A DNA stretch of 64,000 bases from Bacillota bacterium (GTDB lineage Bacteria > Bacillota > Clostridia > Christensenellales > UMGS416): NCBI GenBank assembly GCA_023410875.1, contig JAEYPH010000062.1, forward strand, positions 40,875 to 104,874, written 5' to 3'. The notes under the pieces were generated by a model. The model was not told where the DNA came from and did not search any database. It saw only the letters and a program-made list of their open reading frames with translations. The position numbers were made by a program, and so were the translations under genes. Positions 26,346-34,769 of the stretch are shown in pieces; position 1 is the stretch's first letter, and every line of letters starts with the position of its first letter.

Positions 26346-27010
26346 TGGACGATCTGATCTGCCTGCAAGACGTGGACGTGAACCTGCGGGACGGCGCACG
26401 GGCGCTGCGCGGGGTTACGCTGCGCATCCGCTCCGGCGAGACGGCGGCCTTCCTGGGCGGCCCGGCGCAGGCCCGGGAGGCGCTCATGGGCGTGGTCGCC
26501 GGCATGGCGCCGGCCCGCGCCGGCGTCGTCCGCGTGGCAGGATATGAGTTGAGTACACTGAGCCCCGAAGCCGCGGCGGATTTCCGCGCTGCCCACATCG
26601 GGTATGTACCCGCCGAGCCGTATTTCCTGCAAGGCCTAACGGCGCTGGAAAACGCGGCACTGCCGCTGAGCGTGCGCGGCATTGGGCGAGCCACGCGGGA
26701 GAAGGCGGCGATGGAGCTGCTGGAGAAAACCGGCCTGCGCCCCATGGCGTTTGCCCGTCCGGCCCGGCTCACGCGGCAGGAGCGGCTGCGGCTGGCACTG
26801 GCGCGGGCGCTGGCGGCGCAGCCGGACATCCTGCTGCTGGACGACCTGGCGGCAGGCGCAATGGCGGCGGAGCTTGCCCGCTTGCGCAGCATACTGGAGC
26901 AGCATCGGGTTGGGCGGACCATCCTGCAATTCGCGCAGGACGACGCCGTGCTTGCGCCGGACCGCACATTCCGAATCATTCATGCAGAAATGAGGGAGGA
27001 TCCACGATGA
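26342..27010 (+). CDS. Degenerate ABC ATPase (LolD/MacB-like pseudo-ATPase)
   Basis: A 222-aa protein with the fold pattern of LolD/MacB-type ATPases: AGYELSTLS near residue 65, an HIGYVPAEPYFLQGLTALENAALPL stretch split over the Q-loop region, and DILLLDDLA at Walker B. Every catalytic motif is altered. Walker A reads GGPAQARE with no GKS/T, the signature reads LTRQE instead of LSGGE, Walker B has DD in place of DE, and the switch histidine is absent (QFAQDDA). ATP hydrolysis is therefore unlikely. The reading frame is intact and flanked by ATGA-type overlaps, so it appears to be a maintained gene. It may pair with the intact ATPase or serve the MacB-like permease at 28491. Confidence 0.85.
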   Translation: MMDDLICLQDVDVNLRDGARALRGVTLRIRSGETAAFLGGPAQAREALMGVVAGMAPARAGVVRVAGYELSTLSPEAAADFRAAHIGYVPAEPYFLQGLTALENAALPLSVRGIGRATREKAAMELLEKTGLRPMAFARPARLTRQERLRLALARALAAQPDILLLDDLAAGAMAAELARLRSILEQHRVGRTILQFAQDDAVLAPDRTFRIIHAEMREDPR

Positions 27011-28494
27011 AAAAGATATGCCTTGCGACGGTGCTGATACTGGGCTTGCTCCTGGCGCCGGCTGTGGCGCTGGCCGCGGGGGCAACGGCCCAAACCACGC
27101 CCACACCCACACCAACGCCTACATCCACGGTTACGCCCACGCCGACACCTACGCCCATTGCCAGCCAGGCGCCCCAGGAAACGCCGGAGCCGGCGGACGT
27201 CGGGTTCACCGTGGACAACCAGAATGTCTACGAAGGCATGGACAAGGCCTATCAGCAGGGGTACACGCCCACCGTGCGCAATGGCAAGGCGGTCGTAATA
27301 CTGCCGCTGATCGCCAGCGGCGAGATGCGGGGGAATTCGCTGACGGCGGTCCCCAACCTGGGGGCCACCGGCGGCTCGCCGTTCGCGTTTCGCAACATCC
27401 AGGCCACGGTCAAGAAAAAGGACTGCGCCGTCAATGACGCAAAGAAGGTTGTCTCGGCCTATCTGATCCGCTTTGATCTGCCGCTGGTATCGGGCAGGGT
27501 CAACGGCGTCTATCCGGTGCAGATCGACGTGCAGGCGAAATCCGCCGGCGGCACGGCCATACAGCAGAGCTTTACGACCTATGTCACGATCCGGGATGGC
27601 AAAGACCCCAACAAAGTGGAGGCGCCGCCGAGCACGCCCAAGCCAGACTCGCAGCCCAAGGTGCTCGTCGAGAGCTACAAGGTGCAGCCCACGCCCATTG
27701 AGGCCGGCGCGGAATTCACGGCGACGGTGACGCTGCGGAACACCAACGAGAAGAGAGCCGTGCAGAACATGACCGTCATGGTGTCCGCGGACAGCCCCAA
27801 CCTCACGCTGCTCAATGAGAGCAGTTCCTTTTTCATCCAGAAACTGGGCAAGAGCGAAACCGTGGATCTGGAGCTCAAGTTCCGTAGCGACCTGAACACG
27901 CCGCCGCAGCGCTACACGGTCACGCTGAGCATGGATTATGACAACGACGAGGCCGTGGCGCTGGCCAGCGCCGGCGCCTTCCCGGTGGAGATCGGGCAGC
28001 CGCTGCGGGTGGAGATGGCCGCGCCGGAGCTGGTCTCCACGGTGAACGCCGGGGATACCTTCGCGATGGCGCTGCAGGTCATGAACCTGGGCCGCGGCGC
28101 GGTTTACAATGTGCGCTGCGAGCTGAATGTGCCGGGGCTGGTGCCCAGCGGCGCGGCGTTCATCGGCAACATGGAGGCCGGGTCCGCCGCCTCGCAGAAG
28201 ATCGACGTATTTGTGGGCACCAGGGACATGGGGCCGGACAAGAACGTCGGGAAATATGGGCTGACCCAGGGCGTCGTCAAGCTGCTCTATGAGGATGGTG
28301 ACGGCAAGGAGTACGCTCAGGAATTCCCGGTATCCACGACGATCCAGGAACTGGTCATCACCAAGACCGAGGAGCCGGAGGAGGAGAAGCCCAAGCTGAC
28401 GGGGCAGTGGTGGATTTCCGCGCTGATCGCCGCGGGCGTCGTCGCGGCGCTGGTCATCGCACTGCTGGCCCGCCGGAGGCGGAGCGCCGCATGA
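27007..28494 (+). CDS. Secreted, membrane-anchored CARDB/NEW3-like protein with TP-rich linker
   Basis: A 495-aa protein. Residues 1-26 are a signal peptide ending ALAAG; about 33-60 form a Thr-Pro-rich linker; two immunoglobulin-like beta domains follow (about 220-335 and 340-450), similar to CARDB or COG1361-type repeats. A C-terminal helix (about 465-488) and RRRRSAA tail anchor it with the C-terminus in the cytoplasm. It starts by ATGA overlap with the pseudo-ATPase gene and ends by ATGA overlap with a permease gene, so it belongs to the same machine. Possibly an extracytoplasmic adaptor; that is inference. Confidence 0.8.
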   Translation: MKKICLATVLILGLLLAPAVALAAGATAQTTPTPTPTPTSTVTPTPTPTPIASQAPQETPEPADVGFTVDNQNVYEGMDKAYQQGYTPTVRNGKAVVILPLIASGEMRGNSLTAVPNLGATGGSPFAFRNIQATVKKKDCAVNDAKKVVSAYLIRFDLPLVSGRVNGVYPVQIDVQAKSAGGTAIQQSFTTYVTIRDGKDPNKVEAPPSTPKPDSQPKVLVESYKVQPTPIEAGAEFTATVTLRNTNEKRAVQNMTVMVSADSPNLTLLNESSSFFIQKLGKSETVDLELKFRSDLNTPPQRYTVTLSMDYDNDEAVALASAGAFPVEIGQPLRVEMAAPELVSTVNAGDTFAMALQVMNLGRGAVYNVRCELNVPGLVPSGAAFIGNMEAGSAASQKIDVFVGTRDMGPDKNVGKYGLTQGVVKLLYEDGDGKEYAQEFPVSTTIQELVITKTEEPEEEKPKLTGQWWISALIAAGVVAALVIALLARRRRSAA

Positions 28495-29633
28495 AGACCG
28501 TGGACGTGCTGCGCATCGCCGCAAGGGGCGCTCTGGGCAAAGGGGGCCTGCTGCCCACCGTGGGGATTGCCGCGTGCGTGTGCTGCCTATGCTTCGCCGG
28601 TGCGGGCATGGTCAACGTGCGTCAAGAGCAGGCCTTACCCTGCGAACTGACGGTGGCGGCCGGGCAGGTCGGCCTTTCCTCCTCATCATCAGCGCAGCTG
28701 GAGCAAATCCCCGGTGTTGTGGCCGTTACGCCCACCGTGCAGTTCCAGGCGAAGCTGACAGCCGGCGAATACACAGCGAACCTGACCGTGACCGGCCTGC
28801 GGGGAGACTATGTGAACCAGACGCTGCGGGAAGGCGTCTTATTTCCCGAGAACGCGGCAATGCCCTATCTGCTGCTGAGCCGAGCGGCGTGCGAGCAATT
28901 CCGCAAAGGCACGCTGGAATTTGGGAATGAAGAGCCCGACATCCGCTGGCTGGGCACCGGGCTGATCCTGCAATTGGGCGAAGGAAACAGCGTGTCCGCC
29001 CGGGTGTGCGGCATTCTCGACGGCAAAGCCGAGGAACAGCCGCCGCTGGTGCTGACGGACTATGAAAACGCGCAGGCGCTGCTGCGATCCGTGGGCCAGC
29101 CCGTGGACCCCCAGCAGATTCTCGTGCGCGTGCGGGGCAGCAGCGTCGCGCAACAGGTTGCGGAAAAGATCACAGGGCTGGGATACGCGGTGGCGCAGCC
29201 AAATGAGGGAATGGAACAGATCTGGGCTGCAGCCCGGAAGGAAGCCGGCTATCTGACCCTGCTGGGCGTGCTCTCCCTTTGCCTGGCGGTGTTACAGATG
29301 CGCGGTGCGAGGAAGCTGGCTTTGTGCCGGGGCCAGGGCGTTCTGTATGCTCTGGACTGGCTGGGAATGCGCCGTTCCACGCTGCGGAGGATCAACCTGA
29401 CACGCACCCTGCTGACCGCGCTGTACGGCAATGCCCTTGGCCTGGTATTCCTTTCCATCCCCGCAATGATACAGCAGGACGTTGTGGCGGGCACCAGCTT
29501 CGCCCTGCCGGTGCCATGGTGGGTGTGGAGCTCCGGCTTCGCGCTGTCGTCGGTGCTCTTCATTGCCGCCAGTCAGATGAAGCAAAGTACAAACCTGCAT
29601 CCTTTATCGGTGGGGGGAGGGGAGTATCTATGA
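28491..29633 (+). CDS. MacB/FtsX-like permease
   Basis: A 380-aa protein with one N-terminal helix (about 23-42), a soluble extracytoplasmic region of about 210 residues, then three hydrophobic helices (about 245-265, 300-325, 340-365). This is the MacB/FtsX arrangement, although the family signature is weak. Its neighbours are the CARDB-like protein and the degenerate ATPase, with 4-bp overlaps on both sides. It may act as a mechanotransmitting permease rather than a pump, given the missing ATPase motifs. Confidence 0.72.
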   Translation: MKTVDVLRIAARGALGKGGLLPTVGIAACVCCLCFAGAGMVNVRQEQALPCELTVAAGQVGLSSSSSAQLEQIPGVVAVTPTVQFQAKLTAGEYTANLTVTGLRGDYVNQTLREGVLFPENAAMPYLLLSRAACEQFRKGTLEFGNEEPDIRWLGTGLILQLGEGNSVSARVCGILDGKAEEQPPLVLTDYENAQALLRSVGQPVDPQQILVRVRGSSVAQQVAEKITGLGYAVAQPNEGMEQIWAAARKEAGYLTLLGVLSLCLAVLQMRGARKLALCRGQGVLYALDWLGMRRSTLRRINLTRTLLTALYGNALGLVFLSIPAMIQQDVVAGTSFALPVPWWVWSSGFALSSVLFIAASQMKQSTNLHPLSVGGGEYL

Positions 29634-30676
29634 TCGATGATGCGCTTCAAGACACTTATATGAGAATTGACAGTGCGGTGATCGCCGCAAATCTGGAGGC
29701 GCTAAGGCGCCGAACCGGCAGCCGCATCATAGCGGTACTCAAGAACAATGGCTATGGGCTGTCCCTTGTGGATTATGCGCAGCTGTTGCACAGCCTTGGC
29801 ATCGATTTTTTCGCGGTGGGAAGCGCGCAAGAGGCGCTGTGCTTGCGGCAAAATGGGATCGAGGCCGATGTGCTGGTGCTGACGCCGGAAACCTCGTGCA
29901 CCAGATTGGCGGAACTTGCCACGCAGCAAATCACGCTGACCATTGGCAGCCTGGAGCAGGCGCAAGCCGTTCTATCCCTGGCCCATGGAGGGGAACCGCC
30001 GCCGGTGCATGTCATGATCGACACGGGAATGGGGCGCTACGGGTTCACCGGACGGGAACTATCCGAATCCATTGATGTGCTCAAAGCACTGCGGATAACC
30101 GGCGTCTACACACACTTTTCCTCTCCCTACCGCAAGCCCGGTGTAACTGCCAGACAGTATCATGATTTTCTTCTTGCGATAAAAATATTTCGAGCCAATG
30201 GCGTGGTGCCGGGGATGCTGCACTGCTGCGCGTCCGGCGCCATGCTGCGGCATCCGGCGATGCACCTGGACGCCGTACGCATCGGATCAGCCCTACTGGG
30301 CAGAGTGCCACGGGCCCAAGCATATGCCCTGCGGGACGCCGTGTGCCTGGTCGCGCCGGTCGTCGAAACCAGGAGGATAACCGGCCGATGCCGGATGGGA
30401 TACAACGGGGGAATCCGTATCAAAAGCCCGACGAAAATCGGGATCGTAAATGCCGGTGTCGTCCATGGATATGCCTGGCAGAAACGGTTTTTCGGGTTGC
30501 TGCCAGCAAAGCAGTATGCGGTTGTGGATGATCGGAGAGTACCCATTTTGGGACCGTTGGGCGCCAATGCGTTGGCGCTGGACCTCACGGACGTTGCCTG
30601 CGATGGGAGCGCGGCTGTCCGCCTGCCCGTCAACCCCATCTATTGCACACAAAATATTGACCGCAGGTTCGTATAA
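29630..30676 (+). CDS. Alanine racemase family enzyme
   Basis: A 348-aa PLP enzyme of the alanine racemase fold. The PLP lysine is K38 in AVLKNNGYG; the TIM barrel continues through VHVMIDTGMGRYGF near residue 128 and HFSSPYR near residue 163. A GYNGG segment near residue 263 would hold the second catalytic tyrosine. The product could be D-Ala or D-Ser. It starts by ATGA overlap with the MacB-like permease gene and ends the ten-gene run that begins with the two-component system, unlike housekeeping alr genes. This recalls van-type clusters with a racemase, but no van ligase or peptidase is present. Confidence 0.83.
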   Translation: MIDDALQDTYMRIDSAVIAANLEALRRRTGSRIIAVLKNNGYGLSLVDYAQLLHSLGIDFFAVGSAQEALCLRQNGIEADVLVLTPETSCTRLAELATQQITLTIGSLEQAQAVLSLAHGGEPPPVHVMIDTGMGRYGFTGRELSESIDVLKALRITGVYTHFSSPYRKPGVTARQYHDFLLAIKIFRANGVVPGMLHCCASGAMLRHPAMHLDAVRIGSALLGRVPRAQAYALRDAVCLVAPVVETRRITGRCRMGYNGGIRIKSPTKIGIVNAGVVHGYAWQKRFFGLLPAKQYAVVDDRRVPILGPLGANALALDLTDVACDGSAAVRLPVNPIYCTQNIDRRFV

Positions 30677-30714
30677 CCCATCGTCAAAGCCGCCGTCCGG
30701 GCTTTCATCCGCCG

Positions 30715-31956
30715 TCAGCCCTCGCGCGCAGCCTTGCTCATCGCCGCGGTGCTGCTGTACCACTCCAGCGCATCCACATAGATATGCGCCACATCGTCCA
30801 TGCACAGCTGCAGGCCTGCTGCCAGCGTCGCGGCTTCGTCGAATTCACCCTGCTCATAGTGGAGCATCAAGGCATAGGTTCTGCCCAGCGGAGAGGAGAG
30901 GTCGCCGCGGATCAGGATGGCCTTGATCGTATCGGAAAGATTCAGGCAGCCCAGCAGGCTTTGGAAGGTGCAGCCGGTCAGCGCATCCAGCAGCGAGAAC
31001 AGGCCCAGCAGCGCGTACTCGGCGCTTTGCCCGGCTTGCCCGGCGCGCCGTGCCAACAGGTCCAGGAACGTGGAGCGGATCAGAGAATGGGAAATCAGCA
31101 CGTCCGGCTTGTTCCTGGCCAGGCGGGACAGCACCGACATGTTGACCCATTTGCGCACGCCTTCCATCCCCAGCATCACCACGGCGTCCTTCACCGACGA
31201 GAGCTTGTTGCGCCGGGCGTAGTAGGCGGAATTGACGAGCTTGATCGTGTCCAGCGAGAAGGCCACATCGCTTTCTATGGCGCTGATGATCTTGCCGAAG
31301 TCCGGCGAGGGTTCGTGGATGGCCTGCATCAGCTGCACATAGGCCATCTTGGTGGGCTGCACGGCCTTGGCGCTCAACGTGACCGGCCGGGCAAAAAAAT
31401 AGCCCTGGAACAGGTCGTAACCCAGCTTCATCGCGTGGACGAATTCGGCCTCGGTCTCCACCTTTTCGGCCAGAAAGCACAGCTTTCTGCTGCGATAGCG
31501 CTCGATGATGGCCTGCTGCTGGCCGGCGTCGTTGGCTCGGAAATCCACCTTGATGACATCGGCCAGCTCCACCAGCGCGTCATAGCCCGGCTGCAGCACG
31601 TAATCGTCCAGCGCCAGCGTGTATCCAGCGGCCTTGAGCGCCCGGCACGCGGTCAGCACCTCCTCGGTGGGCTCCACGGTCTCCAGAATTTCCACGACGA
31701 CTTGCTCGCGGGGCAGCAGCATCGGCACACCCTGCACCAGCAGGCAGGCGGTGAAGTTGATATAGGCCATCGTGTCGTCGGCCAGCACGTCCAGCCCATA
31801 GGACAAAAAGGCGCTGGTGATGACGCAGGAGGTCGCGTAGTCGCCATCTTGGGCGGTGTAGGCGCAAGCCTCGGGGGATTCCCGGTGCAGCAGCTCATAG
31901 GCGACGATGCTCTTGCGCCTGTTGAAGATGGGCTGCCTGGCAACATGCAACTGCAT
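30715..31956 (-). CDS. EAL-like/HDOD signalling protein, copy B
   Basis: A 413-aa protein of the YuxH/COG3434 type. The N-terminal half (1-200) is an EAL-like domain starting HVARQPIF and YELLHR; the catalytic EAL triad is replaced by EILET (VVEILETVEP), so c-di-GMP hydrolysis is doubtful. The C-terminal half is an HDOD domain. The ATG at 31956 has GAGGAG upstream and matches the start of its neighbour; the frame further upstream has no site. It is a paralogue of the gene at 32016, of identical length, 59 bp downstream of it and probably co-transcribed. Confidence 0.88.
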   Translation of the reverse strand: MQLHVARQPIFNRRKSIVAYELLHRESPEACAYTAQDGDYATSCVITSAFLSYGLDVLADDTMAYINFTACLLVQGVPMLLPREQVVVEILETVEPTEEVLTACRALKAAGYTLALDDYVLQPGYDALVELADVIKVDFRANDAGQQQAIIERYRSRKLCFLAEKVETEAEFVHAMKLGYDLFQGYFFARPVTLSAKAVQPTKMAYVQLMQAIHEPSPDFGKIISAIESDVAFSLDTIKLVNSAYYARRNKLSSVKDAVVMLGMEGVRKWVNMSVLSRLARNKPDVLISHSLIRSTFLDLLARRAGQAGQSAEYALLGLFSLLDALTGCTFQSLLGCLNLSDTIKAILIRGDLSSPLGRTYALMLHYEQGEFDEAATLAAGLQLCMDDVAHIYVDALEWYSSTAAMSKAAREG

Positions 31957-32015
31957 GGGCGACTCCTCGCGATCTTCCGGCGCCATTGCCGGTTCTATTG
32001 TGTTTTGCTGTGAGA

Positions 32016-33257
32016 TCAGCCTGGCTGGTTGGCAGCCTGCTTGAGCCAAATGTGGTCGTTGTACCATCGCAGGGATTGGATATAGACATCGGCAACGGTG
32101 TCCATCGGCACACCCAGCGCCTGCGCATAGGCGGCGGCGCCTTCCCAGTCTCCGCGCTCGTAGCTCTGCATCAGCGCATAGGCGCCGGCCATGGCAGAAT
32201 TTTTCTCTGTCTGCAGCAGCACAGCCTTGACCTCTTCGGAGATGTTGAGGCTGGTCAGCATCTTGTCAAAGGGACAGCTGGTCAGAGCGTCCAGCAGCGA
32301 GAAAAGCCCCAGCATGTAGAACTCCGGCGCGCGCCGGTGCAAGCCCAGCGCGCGGGCCAGCAGCTCCAGGAATTTGGAACGGATCAGCGATGTGCTCACC
32401 AGCACGTCGGGCTTGTTCTTGCCCAGCTTGGTCAGCGTGGAAAGCGTGATCCATTTGCGCACGCCCTCTATGCCCAATGTCACGATGGCCTGTTTGACCG
32501 AATAGATCTTGTAGCGCCGGGCGAAGTAGGCTGAGTTCACGAGCTTGATGGTCTCCAGCGACATGGCAACGTCGTTCTCTATGGCCACGATGATGCTCTG
32601 GAAATCCGGTTGTTCCTCGTTGACCGCCCGGATAAGCTGGATGTAGCCCAATTTGCTGATCGGTATGGTGCTGGCGGTGTAGATGACCGGATGGGCGAAG
32701 AAATAGCCCTGAAACAGCGAATACCCCATGATTTGCGCCGCGTCGAAAGCCGCATCGGATTCCACGCGCTGCGCGAGGAAGCGGGTGCTGCCATGCCGGG
32801 CGGCCAAAAGAGCCCGTTGGTCAGCCAGCGAACAATGCTGCACGTTGACTTTGATGATGTCCGCCAGAGTGAGCAGCCGGCTTTGGCTGTGTTCGGCGGT
32901 GAAGTTGTCCAGCGCGATTGTGTAGCCGGCGGATTTCAGCTTGCAGGCGGCGTCGTAGGCATCATCACTCTGCAGCACATCGGGGGAGAGCTCTATGCCC
33001 AGCTGCTCGTGGGGAAGCAGCGTGGGGATGCCCTGGGTCAGCAGAAACGGCGTGAAGTTGACATAGGCCATCTTGCCCTCGGTCAGCATGTCCAGGCCCA
33101 GCGTCAGAAAGCCGCTGGTCAGCACGCTGGAGGTGGCCTGGTCGTCGTCTTCAGCCTCGTAACGATTGGTGTTCTGGCTGCCCCTGTGCAGCAGCTCATA
33201 GGCCACAACGTTTCTGGAAGCATCAAAAATAGGCTGGCGCGCCACATGCAAGTCCAT
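32016..33257 (-). CDS. EAL-like/HDOD signalling protein, copy A
   Basis: A 413-aa YuxH-type protein: HVARQPIF and YELLHRGS at the N-terminus, an EAL-like domain with IELSPDV where the EAL motif would stand, then an HDOD domain with the conserved KLVNSAYFARR and LGIEGVRKWI segments near residue 250. These proteins are thought to link cyclic-di-GMP or other second messengers to regulated output without hydrolysing it when the EAL is degenerate. The ATG at 33257 has CAGGGGT upstream. It precedes copy B and is clearly its tandem duplicate. Confidence 0.88.
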   Translation of the reverse strand: MDLHVARQPIFDASRNVVAYELLHRGSQNTNRYEAEDDDQATSSVLTSGFLTLGLDMLTEGKMAYVNFTPFLLTQGIPTLLPHEQLGIELSPDVLQSDDAYDAACKLKSAGYTIALDNFTAEHSQSRLLTLADIIKVNVQHCSLADQRALLAARHGSTRFLAQRVESDAAFDAAQIMGYSLFQGYFFAHPVIYTASTIPISKLGYIQLIRAVNEEQPDFQSIIVAIENDVAMSLETIKLVNSAYFARRYKIYSVKQAIVTLGIEGVRKWITLSTLTKLGKNKPDVLVSTSLIRSKFLELLARALGLHRRAPEFYMLGLFSLLDALTSCPFDKMLTSLNISEEVKAVLLQTEKNSAMAGAYALMQSYERGDWEGAAAYAQALGVPMDTVADVYIQSLRWYNDHIWLKQAANQPG

Positions 33258-33340
33258 AGGATACCCCTGATATGATTGCTTCCCTCTATATACCACGAAA
33301 GAATAGAGGTAAACCCATCAAACAGGAATTATCCTTTATA

Positions 33341-33376
33341 AGAAGAACCGGCCGTTCCAAGCGGAAGGCCGGTTCC
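33341..33376 (-). terminator. Terminator of the SPT-like gene
   Basis: On the minus strand GAACCGGCC pairs with GGCCGGTTC around a loop that itself contains TTCC/GGAA; TTCTTAT follows. It lies 17 bp beyond the stop at 33393. Confidence 0.75.
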
Positions 33377-33392
33377 AATGAAAACAGTTGAT

Positions 33393-34568
33393 TTACACTT
33401 TGGCAAACACGCGTTTGAAGGCTTCCACAGCCTCGTCCATCTGGGCGCGGGTGTGGGTCGCGGTGTAGCTGGTGCGCAGCATGCACTGGCCCTGGGGCAC
33501 CGCCGGCGGGATCACCGGGTTCACATAAACGCCTTCGTCGAAGAGCATCTTCGTGATCAGGAACGTGCGGTTCATGTCGTAGGTGTATATGGGGATGATG
33601 GCGGTGTTGCCGTCTACGATCGGGATGCCTGCATCCTTGAGGCGGGCGCGCATATAGCTGGCGATGTCGATGAGGGCCTTGGCCCGCTGGGGCTCGCTGC
33701 GGATGATGCGCAGCGCCGCCAGCGCCGCCGCCGCGTTGGCCGGCGGGATGGAAGCGCTGAAGATGAAGGGCCGGCTCTTGTGCTTGATATAGTCGATGAC
33801 TTTCCTGCTGGCGGCCACGCAGCCGCCCAGCGACGCCAGCGATTTCGAGAACGTCGTCATGATCAGGTCCACTTCGTCGTCCAGGCCGAAGTGGGAGGCC
33901 GTGCCACGGCCGCAGTCGCCCACCATGCCCACGCCGTGGGCGTCGTCCACCATGACGCGAGCGCCGTATTTGCGGGCGATGCGGATGATGTCCGGCAGCT
34001 TGGCCAGGTCACCGCTCATGGAGAACACGCCGTCGGTGATCACGAGCTTGCCGGCCTCCTCGGGCAGGCGGGCCAACGTCTCCTCCAGGTCGGCCATGTC
34101 GCTGTGGCGGTATTTCAGGCTCTTCTTTGCGAAGCTCAGGCGGCAGGCGTCCACGATGCTGGCGTGGTTTTCCTCATCGTTGATGATGTAATCATGCCAG
34201 CCCATCAGCGTGGACACGATGCCCAGGTTGGTCTGGAAGCCTGTGCTGTACGTCAGCGCCGCGTCCTTGTGAAAGAAGTCGGCCAGTTCCGTTTCCAGCT
34301 GCTCGTGGAGCACCAGCGTGCCGTTGAGGAATCGGGACCCAGAGCAGCCGGTGCCGTATTGGTCCAGCGCGTCCTTGGCGGCCTGCACCGTGCGCGGGTC
34401 ATGGGTCAAGCCCATATAGTTGTTGGAGCCGATCATGATGATGCGCTTGCCGTCGATGACGACCTCGGTATCCTGGGCGGTTTGCAGCGCATGGAAATAA
34501 GGATACAGCCCGGACGCTCTGGCGTCCTCAGCCTCGGTGTAGTTGAAACAACGCTCGAAGATGTCCAT
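33393..34568 (-). CDS. Alpha-oxoamine synthase, serine palmitoyltransferase-like
   Basis: A 391-aa PLP-dependent fold-type I enzyme. The early LYPYFHALQTAQ, SNNYMGL and GSGCSGSRFLNGT-like stretches (here GTGCSGSRFLNGT near residue 74), DDAHGVGMVG near residue 210 and the PLP lysine in TFSKSLASLGG near residue 240 mark the alpha-oxoamine synthase family. The C-terminal NPVIPPAVPQG and TATHT segments look more like bacterial serine palmitoyltransferase, as remembered from Bacteroides, than glycine C-acetyltransferase or BioF. The ATG at 34568 follows AGGAGGAG. A short-chain dehydrogenase gene diverges upstream. No biotin or threonine-catabolism genes are adjacent. Confidence 0.85.
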   Translation of the reverse strand: MDIFERCFNYTEAEDARASGLYPYFHALQTAQDTEVVIDGKRIIMIGSNNYMGLTHDPRTVQAAKDALDQYGTGCSGSRFLNGTLVLHEQLETELADFFHKDAALTYSTGFQTNLGIVSTLMGWHDYIINDEENHASIVDACRLSFAKKSLKYRHSDMADLEETLARLPEEAGKLVITDGVFSMSGDLAKLPDIIRIARKYGARVMVDDAHGVGMVGDCGRGTASHFGLDDEVDLIMTTFSKSLASLGGCVAASRKVIDYIKHKSRPFIFSASIPPANAAAALAALRIIRSEPQRAKALIDIASYMRARLKDAGIPIVDGNTAIIPIYTYDMNRTFLITKMLFDEGVYVNPVIPPAVPQGQCMLRTSYTATHTRAQMDEAVEAFKRVFAKV

Positions 34569-34616
34569 GAAACTCCTCCTGATTGATGAAAGATGAATGA
34601 TGCGGATATTGAACGC

Positions 34617-34645
34617 ATTATACCACAACAACCATGCAACACCAA
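34617..34645 (-). promoter_or_regulatory. Promoter of the SPT-like gene
   Basis: TTGGTG and TATAAT separated by 17 bp on the minus strand, about 50 bp before the ATG at 34568. Confidence 0.65.
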
Positions 34646-34675
34646 CAATACGGATGCGTTTGGGCGGAAAACACC

Positions 34676-34704
34676 TTGAATTTCGCCGATTGTCACCTTA
34701 TCAT
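34676..34704 (+). promoter_or_regulatory. Possible promoter of the SDR gene
   Basis: TTGAAT and TATCAT separated by 17 bp, back-to-back with the promoter of the SPT-like gene. Confidence 0.45.
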
Positions 34705-34769
34705 GTGGGATATTGTATATTGTGGCTTGCGGCGCGCGTATAACCGCCCGCGCCGCGGGGGAGGCAAGC

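Noticed and set aside
27103..27180. Tandem DNA repeat or CRISPR-like array
   Set aside because: It is codon-level Thr-Pro repetition in a secreted-protein linker; no spacers or regular repeat units exist here or elsewhere in the window.
29630..30676. Van-type glycopeptide resistance cluster
   Set aside because: A racemase and a two-component system are present, but no D-Ala-D-Ser ligase, VanX/Y peptidase or VanH.
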